From: Ministeria vibrans ATCC 50519
Lineage: Eukaryota > Opisthokonta > Filasterea
Assembly: GCA_943704425.1 (NCBI GenBank)
Contig: CALSCP010002358.1
Coordinates: forward strand, 42,797-84,792
Direction: 5' to 3'
DNA: 41,996 nucleotides
Shown here in pieces: positions 17,721-27,263 of the stretch (its first letter is position 1; each line of letters begins with the position of its first letter). The translations under genes were made by a program, and so were the position numbers. Under the pieces are notes generated by a model that was given only the letters and a program-made list of their open reading frames with translations, was not told the DNA's origin and searched no databases.

Positions 17721-17880
17721 TGTGTGTGTGTGTGTGTGTGCTTAGTGTGTGTGTGTGTGCTTAGTGTGTGTGTGTGTGTGTGTGCTTAGTGTGTGTGTGT
17801 GTGTGTGTGTGCTTAGTGCTTAGTGTGTGTGTGTGTGTGTGTCTTTGTGGTGTGTGTGTCTTTGCGTTGTGTGTGGTGTG
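17700..17880 (+). repeat. (GT)n-GCTTA minisatellite
   Basis: Runs of GT of varying length are punctuated by GCTTAGTG, about seven units. It continues directly from the dispersed repeat. Confidence 0.85.
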
Positions 17881-18135
17881 GTGCTTGCGTTTTCGAAAAA
17901 TAATTGCATATTCATGCTTTGCTCTGATCATTAATTAAAATAAAACATATTGTAATAAGTAAACGACACCGAAAAGACACCTCCTACTTAGTACTTACCC
18001 AGCCAGACACTGAAAGCGCAGCCAGCTATACACTATCTAAGTTGAGTTTTCTTCCAGCTTTTACCCTCCCACAAAGAACATTTATTCGGAGTTCATTCAA
18101 CACTGGCTGGGGTGTACTCCATGGGCATGTTATGA

Positions 18136-18698
18136 TTAGAGCGTAACCAGCTTGGTACGCAGAAGCGTGCACCCTTCAGTAGTCGATCCCACAGCCAGTG
18201 AGCTTCCGCTGCCGTCATGCACCAAATGATTATTTTCCTGGACATTCATCCTAATGATATACTTGCCCGCACTTGTAATGTACGACTCACGTGACGACCC
18301 AGTTGTGTACGTATCAAGGTGACAAAAGTACGCGTTCGTGGCAAGCTACCAAGCAAGTAGTGCAGAAGGTGTTATAAAAGCTCATACGGAATCTGCCTGA
18401 ATACTATCTGATGAATCTGATCATGGGTACCTGGAGGCAAGCACCGCGCTCGTAGTGCGATTCGGCAGCATCAGGGAGACTGTTGTAGTCGGGCGGGCAA
18501 CAGTCTTCCGCTTCGAACACAGCTCCTACACAATACGCTTCGAGCTAAATTGTACAAGTCAAATAAAAAAGTAATTATTGGTGTTACAATATACGAAGAG
18601 TCAACCCGTACCTGCCGTCGAAAACCCGCAGCATTCACAAGGGCTGGCAGAATGCACAGAAAAAACACCAAAGCACCCTTCACTACAACAAACGACAA
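18136..18698 (-). CDS. Small Cys-rich secreted protein, paralogue 2
   Basis: Exons: 18698-18612, 18544-18431, 18345-18136; 411 nt, 136 residues. All three junctions are phase 0 with good sites (CAG|GTACGG, TTTAG, CAG|GTACCC, GGTAG). Seen: an N-terminal signal peptide (FVVVKGALVFFLCILPALVNA), then a mature part with cysteines in AYCVG, EDCCPP, GACLQ, YFCHLD and EGCTLL. It is a paralogue of the protein at 15735-16224, which has no intron at the matching NAA..RRQ position. No known domain is recognised. It is probably secreted and disulfide-bonded; the role is unknown. Confidence 0.7.
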
Positions 18699-20056
18699 CA
18701 GAACACGGTGAGAATTGTCAATTTGTCATCTCCGTAATCGTGTGCTGTTGGCCTATAAGGCAAATATGTGTGTGAAGTGGCGATATTCACTCTTCTTTCA
18801 CACGTTTCACTCAATAATTCAGTGAGTGATAACGGTTCAAACGAAGTTCAAACACAAATTTTCTCTGCTCCACAGCCATAAAGGAGTAATATCTTGCGGA
18901 ATATATCCGATCTGGCATTCTGCTGAAAGTGCTGATTACTATATGCAACACGGCATGTGATGGCGCGCAGAAGGCACGCACTAATGAAAGTGTCAAAAAG
19001 TAATAAAAAAAACCGCTAAAAAGGACCTGAAAATCACGAAAGCATGTGAACGATAACGTTCCGATAACGCCCGCCACGCAAAATCACCGCCCCCGGTCAC
19101 CGCGCCGTTTGCACCAGTGGCAATAAAGACATCAATAATGGCATCACACGCCACGTATACACCACTTTCGCACAATGGCACGAGGTGATGCGTTCATGAT
19201 GCGCTGAAGATGCGTCTGGATACATATTACAAATTCTCACAAAACGCCCCATTTCACAACCCAACACACGCGTAGTCGCGTACACAACCCCTGCATGCAC
19301 CCCGTAGCGGTGGAAAACTGGAAATAGTAACTTACTATAAAATGTAGAGAAAAAAAGTGAAGAAAAGAAAAGGTTTAAAGGAATTAGAAGATAAAAGACT
19401 AAGTATAAATTGACATCATAGTCCCAAGTGTCCAGGAACTCAGCCCCAAACTCACGGCCCAGCGCGAGACACGTCAAACTTCGCCACCAAGGCCAAATAT
19501 CGTCTTGTGCGCTGCATGTCACGTGGGACACCACCAGCTGCTATGTTTGGCCAGACTTGATAGCCTGGCATGAGATCGCAGTTGAGGTTATTTATTACTC
19601 CGTAATGATCCAGGGGTATTCTCATTTTGAACTGATTTACACTTGACTGGAGGAGTTCCTCGCTATCAAATCCAACATCACTTACACGAGGCGGTCACCA
19701 GGAAGTCACCAGCACCACTGCACAGTCTGTCTGCACCAGTATGGGCGCGGTATATCTGTGCCCCTCCCGCTGTGGTCGAGTCTGTGCTCACGTACGTCCG
19801 CCCCACTGACCGAGCACTGTACCCATGTGGTCTCCATGACTGTCCATGAGTGGTTGCGTCGTCTTCCCAAAGCGCATCGATCCGCGCGCTGTCGTTACTT
19901 GTACTGTGGTCTGTGGTCCCCGTGTCTTTGTACATTTCTATCTCGGTACCCCGTGGGTGTAACGTCTATTAGTGAGCAGATGGACTTTCTTTCATCTTCA
20001 TTCATCAGAATAAAAAATAAATTAATATAGGAATTTATCTTCATTTTTTTGGATGA
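18699..20056. other. Gene-poor stretch with weak minus-strand coding signal
   Basis: Minus-strand frames at 19678-19935, 19456-19682 and 18993-19181 are open and sit next to good splice motifs (GT|GTAAGTGATG near 19685, CC|GTGAGTTTGG at 19455, TTTCCAG near 19322). The phases do not join into one protein, and no family is recognised. It may be a decayed or fast-evolving spliced gene, or chance. Confidence 0.25.
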
Positions 20057-20076
20057 CTACCTAGCTAGCTAGGTAG
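20057..20076. terminator. 20-bp perfect palindrome past the permease stop
   Basis: CTACCTAGCTAGCTAGGTAG lies about 30 bp downstream of the permease stop codon (minus strand). A hairpin in the 3' UTR is possible; function unproven. Confidence 0.3.
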
Positions 20077-20106
20077 GGGGGCTAAAGTAGGGCAAAAGTT
20101 TCATTT

Positions 20107-21291
20107 TTAAAGCACCAAATGTGCAACAACAACGCCAAGGGAACTGACCAATGCAGCGCCTCCAATGAGTTTCTCTCGCACGCTGTTTGCTTGCAGCCGC
20201 AGGAAACAGACGATGAGCACGATAAAGGTGACGAGCAACAGAACACCCACTGCGTCGGCGAGTTCAAACACATCTGCGAAGGCACACACCATCGAGGCAG
20301 CAACGGACATGAGAACGTAGATGATGCTGAGAAGCCGTTGACGCTCGACGGGTTTTGGATGCGGTCTGTTTGTAAGGCCAAGAAACATGCTCAGCGAGAT
20401 GCGGGATACGAATGCAAAGATGGTCAGACACGTGTTTGTCACGGACACAAACGACACGAATTGCAGAGTCGCTGCAGTACCAAAGGGGAATCCGACCAGT
20501 TCAAGTGCATGCCCGAGCGGGCTCACCGACTTGCTTGACATGGCAGCGACGCCCACCAGGCGAATCGCCGCCCAAGACACCGACGTGTAGAGAACCCCCG
20601 TGATGAATGCAGCCGCCGTAAAAACGCGCGGAAAGAGGTCATGGGCACCTGGCACGTCGTTTACCAAATCGAGTAGGCCCTGAACGCCGCCAAAGGCGAA
20701 GATAATTTCAGATATCGCCTTCATCCACACGTGCCCTGCCGCCGGCGGCGGGGGTGAATCGGAGCTGGAGGCGATGGGATAGCCGAGCACGGAATGGTAA
20801 CAAACACTCAGGCACACAATAAGGACGAGACCACCCACTTCAATGAGGGTGCCTATGTTGCCAAGGTCAATCATCCCGTCGAGACCTCTTGTCAACAATG
20901 CGGACACAAGCATTAGGGCGCAGAAAATAAGAACGGGAGACTCAGCGAATTCCCAGCCCGTCCAGCTCAGGAGGAACCGGACACTTAGACTTGCCGTGAC
21001 ACACAGGGCCATGCCACCTTCAACGAGGCGAAGGAGCTCAAATGCCACAGCGACGCGCTTGCCGCAAGCTCGTGTGACGTAACTCATTACGTTATCCCTC
21101 GGGCCCAAGGCAGATGCAATGCAGCCGAACACATAGGCGTTCAACACCATAAGAACTGATGCAAGTGCGAAGGCTGTCGTGGCGTGTTCCTGGAGCTTCC
21201 TCACAAGATCCCCAATGGTGGCGTAGATGCCGGCTCCGACCATAAGGCCAATGCCATTGATCAGGAATCGAATGAGAGGACCTACAGGCAT
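20107..21291 (-). CDS. APC-superfamily amino acid/polyamine permease (intronless)
   Basis: 394 residues from the ATG at 21291 (an upstream TTG in frame is ignored). Seen: the family N-terminal mark GLMVGAGIYATIGDLV in helix 1, then hydrophobic helices throughout (about 11-12), including a central segment EIIFAFGGVQGLLDLVNDV that matches the helix-6 region of LAT/APC carriers. The protein is shorter than most eukaryotic APC carriers but of bacterial-like length. It sits alone in AT-rich DNA and has no intron, unlike most neighbours, so lateral origin or retroposition is possible. The substrate cannot be predicted. Confidence 0.8.
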   Translation of the reverse strand: MPVGPLIRFLINGIGLMVGAGIYATIGDLVRKLQEHATTAFALASVLMVLNAYVFGCIASALGPRDNVMSYVTRACGKRVAVAFELLRLVEGGMALCVTASLSVRFLLSWTGWEFAESPVLIFCALMLVSALLTRGLDGMIDLGNIGTLIEVGGLVLIVCLSVCYHSVLGYPIASSSDSPPPPAAGHVWMKAISEIIFAFGGVQGLLDLVNDVPGAHDLFPRVFTAAAFITGVLYTSVSWAAIRLVGVAAMSSKSVSPLGHALELVGFPFGTAATLQFVSFVSVTNTCLTIFAFVSRISLSMFLGLTNRPHPKPVERQRLLSIIYVLMSVAASMVCAFADVFELADAVGVLLLVTFIVLIVCFLRLQANSVREKLIGGAALVSSLGVVVAHLVL

Positions 21292-22470
21292 GATCTTCAA
21301 AGAACTGAATCACGAGTTAATTAATGTTAATCGAGGCGGGACAGAGTTTAAATAATCGACCAGTGTCACAAAAGGAAAACCCGGAACCCCATCAAAGTGG
21401 CAGAACCACATACACTATAGTCTCTGTATTTCAACGAAAACGTTGTGCTAACATCCATTAATTTTTCAATAATATTCGTACTAATAATTATTATTCTTAT
21501 TAAAAATAATAATAATAATAATAAAAAATTAATAATAACAATAATAATTAATAATATAAATTCGACCAGTGATAACTTAATAAATAGTTTCCGTCTTATA
21601 ATTATGAATCTGAAGATGCCTGGTCGACGTCGACCAAACAAACAACAGTCGCGATAATATTTTAAAACTCAAAGACGCAAAATACAAAAACATAACAATC
21701 ATACTAATAATATTATGTGTCTCCTAGATACACCCAAAGTTGCAGGCGCCGACTAATGGGACGAACATTAATAAAATATTTCGCGCGACAAAAATATCAC
21801 CCTCAAAACTTTAGGGCGCAACCAGCGCTGGTCGCAGCCACGCAGCGAACACCAATACAATAGCAATAGCACCAAACACCCCACACCAATCCTTACAAGC
21901 TAAAACTCGTACTATATTTCGTGAATTGCAGGCAGAGCGGGTCCCTTAGGTGATGAACCACAAAAAACAAAAAAATAACAACAACAAAAGCAATCGAATG
22001 ACTCTAACTTAAAATTACCGCCCTCCTTCACCATACATCCTTCGCCAACACACTGAACACTTATTCCTTCCATTTATCTTTTAAGGGAAATACAAGGCGA
22101 AACGCCCCGCATCGCTAGAATTCGATATAATATTATAATTATAATTATTCGTCTGAGTTTCGACCAGATTCTTCGCCCAGAAAAACATTATGTGGCGGAA
22201 ACGAAAAAAAAAAGCATAACTCCGCACAATCAAACGCTACGCTGTACATTGATAACATCCCATACAATTTACACGTAGTCACGTACTGTTTAGCTTTGTG
22301 ATTTTTCGAGAAGAGCGCACACTGAAGAAATATTGTGAATAAAATTTAAATCAGATATTTTTATAATAATAATAATTATTTTAATTATTAATAATTTTTA
22401 CGTCTTTTTTATTCTAAAATAGTAATAATATTTTTTTTTGGCTTTGCCGAATACTCTCTATTCTCCAATC

Positions 22471-22537
<67 letters not shown>

Positions 22538-22677
22538 TAATTTATATTAATTTTCTTAATAAAATAACATCACTAAATTGACTCGCTTTCATCTTGTTCT
22601 CCAATATAATATACCAACACACTTTTCAGTCAGCGATGTGGTGGGAATGCTTTGCTGATTGAGTTTAACAGCTTTCG
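21292..22677. other. Long AT-rich intergenic region
   Basis: No gene is seen in about 1.4 kb. It holds (TAA)n at 22470-22535, other TAA/ATT tracts, a 16-bp palindrome TGGTCGACGTCGACCA at 21621-21636, and TCGACCAG at 21354, 21563 and 22156. It could contain a noncoding RNA I do not recognise. Confidence 0.4.
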
Positions 22678-23753
22678 TCATACACAGTCACAAAAGTGAT
22701 TGTACGCACAATGATCGGCACAACGCTTTCCTTTGGGGCAGCAGTGCATGGACGAGGGACAGGCAACGGCATCGGCAAAGGGGCAGCAGCCAACGCCTGT
22801 GTTGGAGTACGAGCATGGCGCGCAGCTGTAGCCTGAGGACGGGCAGGCGCCTACTTGAGCCCCTGTAGCATCCAGGCAGGGGATTGCACTGGAAGGGGCT
22901 GCATCGCGTTGGCGAACCGCCGTCGGGGTGGTGGGACTAATGCTTTTGAGGAAAGGCGCGACGTAGCTCGAGAGGTATTCGTATCCTTCAGGCGTGTAGT
23001 GTGGCGACGGCTTCTCTTTGGTGTTGAGCGAAATCGAGCAATTGTAGTAGGGTGGTGGACCGCACTTGGCAACCACTGCGGTGTACAGGTCCAGCACGGG
23101 GAGTGCAACAGTCTCGTTTTGCCACACATGTCGAGCGGCGTCGTTGTAGCGCACTAAGTGAGCGTTGGCCGTCATGTTGCCGGGCAGAGGAGTAGACAGA
23201 ACGAACCCAATGCCGTACGCGAGCGTGTCAAGAAGACGTTGTTTCAGGACACGCAGATTGGCCGTGTATTGGTCGAGGGGCACGTACTGCTCGGGTGCAA
23301 GTCCGTCGTAGTCGACGTCGTGGATACCCGAGTTGAGGGTGATCGAGTCGTAGTGCGTTGCCTGCTGCATGTTCGTGAGGGTGAGCCACAGCGGGGTGCA
23401 TTCCACTTGGTAGTTGGTGTCCTGTGCACCGCCGTCGCTGGAATAGGGACCGTGTTGGACCTGTGGGAATGTGAAATGTGACCCTCATAAACAGTTTGTG
23501 GTCTCTTTCGTTTCTTAATTGTTGGCATTTCGATGCGTACCTGAAACTGCGGGAGTCTCTTAACAACGTACGGGGTGTAGCCCAGCGATATGGAGTCGCC
23601 AATGATGAGGGAGTTGATCAGGCCTGCCTTGGGGCGGTTGGGCGGAGCCGGACGACACACTTTGACTGCACGCTCCGCCATCGCCATGGGCGCGACTGCC
23701 AGCAGGGCCATCCACAGCAGCAACAGCAGCAGTGTTGATGGTGCCTTTTTCAT
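22678..23753 (-). CDS. Secreted SGNH/GDSL hydrolase with granulin-like C-terminus
   Basis: Exons: 23753-23541 and 23460-22678; 331 residues. Seen: a signal peptide (LLLLLLWMALLAVAPMAMA), SGNH block I IIGDSISLGY with Ser at about 54, block III LNSGIHD at about 113-119, and block V PHYTPEGY with His at about 225. The position three before that His, usually Asp, is Pro here. From about 262 onward a Cys-rich tail reads GVGCCPFADAVACP then HCCPKGKRC, the granulin pattern. The family hydrolyses esters of lipids or glycans; a granulin tail may bind a partner or substrate outside the cell. The dispersed repeat copy B lies 64 bp upstream of the start. Confidence 0.87.
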
Positions 23754-23816
23754 TCAATAAAGATAAAAATGGGAGTGACGTAGTGAGTTGTAACTCAGTT
23801 GTTTGTTGAGTTGAAA

Positions 23817-23970
23817 CTTGAATCAATTCTCAGCTTATCTCTTTCTTTCTCCTCTCTTTCATTCACGTCTGAGTGACGTCTCGCTCAGTTACTCAGTGCT
23901 CGCCAATACAGTTGTTAGTTTTTATGATTACATGCTTAGTGTGTCTTTGTGGTGTCTTTGCGTTGTGTGT
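23817..23970 (+). repeat. Dispersed repeat, copy B
   Basis: Nearly identical to copy A at 17511 in the same orientation over about 120 bp, then the shared GTCTTTGTGGTGTCTTTGCG and (GT)n. It is followed to 24113 by GTGTCATTGTGGT-type repeats. Confidence 0.85.
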
Positions 23971-24113
23971 GTGAGTGTGTGTGCGTGTGTGTGTGTGTCA
24001 TTGTGGTGTCATTGTGGTGTGTGTCATTGTGGTGTCATTGTGGTGTCATTGTGGTGTCAAGGGGGTTTCTTTGTGGTGTGATTGTGGTGTGATTGTGGTG
24101 TGTGTGTCGTGTG

Positions 24114-24580
24114 TCAACAATGCACACTAATGACACTCTCCTCAAAAACTCCAGCCGCTCGCACCTTCTCGGCATGCCGTGCGGCTTCCATCCTCTCAAT
24201 GTCGCCCTGAGACATGATCACCGAGTCGGAGCTGAGCGCAGCCGCAATGAATTCTTCCGCGTCTGGCACACCCTCCACAGACGCCACGACAGCCGCGACA
24301 AAGCGATCCTCCTCCTGCACTCTTCGTGCCGCAGCCGCCTCCCGCTGCCGCTCGTTCTCTTCCGCGGCGCGTGCGGCGATCGGATTGGCGTATTCGCGCG
24401 TGGCCTGACGTCCACCCGCCTGGAAATGCTGGAAGCGCTTCACTGAGTCGCTACGCAGCACAGCACGACAAAATGAGTCGATTTTCGGCAGAAGCGGAGA
24501 TGCAACAATGATAGAAGTGCAATGGAGAGCAAGCGAGGCTCGATGAAGGACGAACGGGAGACGGTTCACATCAACGACAT
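24114..24580 (-). CDS. Small Ala/Glu-rich coiled-coil protein
   Basis: Exon 1 is 11 nt (24580-24570: ATG plus 8 bases, donor AT|GTGAAC); exon 2 is 24450-24114, after acceptor GCTGCGTAG. Together 348 nt, 115 residues, beginning MSLIDSVKRFQHFQ. The middle (AARAAEENERQREAAAARR) should form a long helix, and there is no signal or membrane segment. I do not recognise the family. Exon 2 is strikingly GC-rich beside the TG repeats that flank its end. An alternative start at GTG 24569 without splicing seems less likely. Confidence 0.55.
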
Positions 24581-24612
24581 TTCAGTAGTCTCACTATTTA
24601 CTTAGACTTCTC

Positions 24613-24729
24613 ATGGGATTTTCGATTAAGGCACAGCGCAACCGCAAAGACAAGTGCAACACATGCACTCAAGGATGCAACTGTGGTCGTGGCAATTGTG
24701 ATCATGATGAAAAGAACTGTCAACCGTGA
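24613..24729 (+). CDS. Short Cys-rich peptide, metallothionein-like spacing
   Basis: A 38-codon frame from ATG to TGA. The second half has six cysteines as C-x2-C-x3-C-x-C-x4-C-x6-C (CNTCTQGCNCGRGNC core) with His and Asp. There is no signal peptide. Such spacing suggests metal binding, but the frame is short and unproven. Its ATG is 32 bp from the ATG of the divergent minus gene, so it could instead be the leader of the lumazine synthase message, 52 bp before that start. Confidence 0.4.
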   Translation: MGFSIKAQRNRKDKCNTCTQGCNCGRGNCDHDEKNCQP

Positions 24730-24781
24730 AAGATAAAAGTGAAATTCTTAAACAATAATATTTACACTCTCTCTTACTGTC

Positions 24782-25346
24782 ATGTCCGGCAAGCACGTCG
24801 CCTTTCCCACGCTGAGCGGCAGTGGCTTTAAGATTGCCATTATCCACACCCGTTGGAATGAACGGATCGTCGATGCGCTTGTTGCCGGGGCGAAACGAGC
24901 GCTTCAAGCGTGCAACGTTGCGGCGGTCGACTCGGTCGCGGTCCCCGGCGCGTACGAGCTGCCCTTTGCCGCGCAAAGGTATGCAGGCAGCGGCAAGTAC
25001 GCTGCTGTCATCTGTATTGGCGTTCTCATCAAGGTAGAGAGGGTCTGTCTCTGTGTGTGTGTGTGTGTGTGTGTGTGGAAGGGAGGAGAGCTGATGGGTC
25101 GTGTTATCGGTGTGTTCTCTCTAGGGTGAAACGATGCACTTTGAGTACATCGCACAGGCTGTGAGCGAAGGTCTCATGAGCACGGGTCTCAAGACCGGCA
25201 CGCCGGTGATCTTTGGGGTGCTTACATGCCTGAGCATTGAGCAGGCAGAGGCGCGAGCGGGGCTGACCGAGGGAGGACACAATCACGGCGAAGATTGGGG
25301 ACACACAGCGGTGGAGATGGGCTTGCTGAAGACACGCAAAGTATAG
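24782..25346 (+). CDS. 6,7-dimethyl-8-ribityllumazine synthase
   Basis: It catalyses the penultimate step of riboflavin synthesis, joining 5-amino-6-ribitylaminouracil with 3,4-dihydroxy-2-butanone 4-phosphate. Exons 24782-25033 and 25125-25346; 157 residues, the family's normal size. Seen: [28 protein letters not shown] (substrate binding), [16 protein letters not shown] with the phosphate-binding GET and the catalytic His, PVIFGVLTC, and GHNHGEDWG near the end. The 91-bp intron, with a GT repeat, splits LIK|GET. The enzyme is absent from animals. It is convergent with the PGP phosphatase gene, 72 bp between stops. Confidence 0.95.
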
Positions 25347-25418
25347 GTGTCGCAGGGACAAAGAGGGACTGTACTCACTGTAGAGAACATTGCAATTGTG
25401 TACATTTCAAAGGCGTTT

Positions 25419-26202
25419 TTACAGAAGAGGATGCGATTGGCACTTGTGTTGCTGTCGGCTGAGCCAGAGCAACTCGAGTCGTCGCGCATAAAGCGCGACA
25501 AGAGAGTCACCGCGTTCGGTAATGGGTTGGGTGAGCACAGTGAACATGCCAATGCGATGGCCCTGCACCACGTCCGTCAACACGCGATCGCCCACCATCA
25601 CCAATGTTGAGCCGTGTTTCTTTGCAAAGTGATCCAGAATTTCCTTGCCACACTCGGGTTTCTTGTGCGCGTGACGTAGGACCGGAATGCCCCAAAGAGT
25701 CGACAGTGCGTCGGCCTACGAGAAGAGCAAAGTATTAGTTCGACTGGTCGTGCTGATCTTTGTTTATACCTCTTTGCCCTGCAAGTCGTCTGCGGATCCC
25801 GCTGAGTTGGACACAACGAGCACACTTTCAGGGCCAAACACTTCAATGCAAGCCATCCAGCCGGCCTAAACAGACAATGTAGAACGTCTGAGGAGAATGA
25901 CTTAAGACTGAGACTGATTAATTCGTATTACTTTGGCCGACGAGTGAATTTGTGACGCGTATGGTTCGGAAAGACAGTTGTCTTTGTCGAAGCACACGCC
26001 TGTGGCTCCCTTGGCCTTGAGGGCAGCAAAGTCAATGGCGGAGACGTCTATGTTTCGAGTGGAGAGGAGAAAGTGCTGAGATATGATCTTCACATTTTGA
26101 TTGTGTACTTTTCACTCGCAAATGCGGAATGGCCAGGTGAGGTTGTCTCAAGGCAACGCTTAGCGCTGATCGTATACCAGGAAAGTTCCACCATTGAGGC
26201 AT
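25419..26202 (-). CDS. HAD-family phosphatidylglycerophosphate phosphatase, Gep4/YqeG type
   Basis: The family removes phosphate from phosphatidylglycerophosphate in mitochondria, on the way to cardiolipin. Exons: 26202-26109, 26047-25932, 25865-25770, 25715-25419; 603 nt, 200 residues, all phases agree. Seen: an N-terminal PHLAIPHLRVKNV like that of yeast Gep4, HAD motif I VCFDKDNCLS (nucleophile Asp at about 52), motif II VVSNSAGSADDLQGKE, Lys in HAHKKPECG, and motif IV VGDRVLTDVVQGHRIGMF. There is no clear separate targeting peptide, though the first 20 residues are amphipathic. Its start lies 151 bp from the divergent RABGGTB start. Confidence 0.93.
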
Positions 26203-26325
26203 GGCCTACAAAGAATTAAGAAAGAAAGTAAATGAAAAATTGGATGATCAGTCATCAGTTACTCTTTTCTTTGTCTTTTCGTTGTCTGACCGATTCCATT
26301 TAGTTGGAGCGTCTTTGAATACGAC

Positions 26326-26332
26326 TATATAG
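26326..26332 (+). promoter_or_regulatory. TATA-like box before RABGGTB
   Basis: TATATAG lies 22-28 bp upstream of the RABGGTB ATG in the 151-bp divergent interval. Given how close it is to the ATG, it may be coincidental. Confidence 0.3.
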
Positions 26333-26353
26333 TGTACACCGCGACGCATTGAC

Positions 26354-27029
26354 CATGGTACGCACCACACACAACATCCGCCACACCACCACCATCATCT
26401 CTCGCTCTGTGCCGCTCCCCGCCCGACACGCCCTCTCGTGTACCTCTCCCGCCTTCCCTGACACACACACCCGTCACACACCCGTGGTACTTGCAGGCAA
26501 AGACGCGAATGGACGTGGATTTGCCCGAGACGATTCCGCCGCTGCTCCTCGACCAGCACATCGACTATCTGGCCAACTACAACCAGAACAAGTACGAGTA
26601 CACCATGACCGAGCATCTGAGAATCAGTGGTAAGGCTGCGGGCGACGGGAAGAGCCCGTGCGGCAAACCTAACGTATTGTGTTTTGCGTAGGAATCTATT
26701 GGGGACTGACTGCCGTCGCACTGTGTCGCTCACTGGACCGGATGGACCGTGATTCGATAGTGACCCTGGTCAAGTCATGCCAGCGACCCAACGGAGGCTT
26801 CTCGGCGAGCACGGGCCACGACGCTCACATGCTGTACACACTGAGTGCCGTGCAAGTGTGTCTGTTGCTTGACTGTCTCGACGAAATTGATGTGGACGGA
26901 GTGGTCTCATTTGTGGCGGCTCAGCAGAAGGAAGACGGGTCGTTTACGGGTGATGAGTGGGGCGAAGTAGACAGTCGCTTTAGTTTCTGTGCACTCGCCT
27001 GTCTGTCTCTGTTGCACCGACTCAACGCA
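26354..27029 (+). CDS. RABGGTB: Rab geranylgeranyltransferase beta subunit, 5' half (exons 1-3)
   Basis: This is the catalytic subunit that prenylates Rab proteins. Exons: 26354-26356 (ATG alone, donor GTACGC), 26497-26629, 26692-27029; 158 codons, ending in phase 0 at CTCAACGCA|GTAAGAAC. Seen: HIDYLANYNQNKYEY, HLRISGIYWGLTA, SCQRPNGGFSAS, GHDAHMLYTLSAVQ and QKEDGSFTGDEWGEVDSRFSFCA, all collinear with human RABGGTB. The next exons are not behind the adjacent N run but at 36181-37346, where the reading phase and the protein continue exactly. See the finding on the split. Confidence 0.93.
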
Positions 27030-27038
27030 GTAAGAACA

Positions 27039-27157
27039 GCCGCGGAGAGAGAAAGAGTGTTTGAGAGTTTGAGAGAGAGAGAGAGTTTGAGAGAGAGAGA
27101 GAGTTTGATTGATTGAGAGAGAGAGAGAGAGTTTGAGAAAGTTTGAGAGAGAGAAAA

Positions 27158-27253
<96 letters not shown>
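27039..27253 (+). repeat. GAGAGTTT-type and (GA)n tract abutting a gap
   Basis: Degenerate GAGAGTTT repeats, then about 90 bp of pure GA, running straight into the N run. It begins nine bases into RABGGTB intron 3. Confidence 0.95.
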
Positions 27254-27263
27254 NNNNNNNNNN
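27254..27263. other. Assembly gap (10 N)
   Basis: Ten N at the end of a (GA)n tract, inside the split RABGGTB gene. It is a likely misjoin point. Confidence 0.98.

Noticed and set aside
17700-17880. TG-rich array as a telomere or CRISPR-like array
   Set aside because: The spacing is irregular (GT)n with GCTTA interruptions, internal to the scaffold, with no unique spacers.
20119-20538. 139-codon plus-strand frame
   Set aside because: It is antisense to the permease, whose helices and APC motif are clear.
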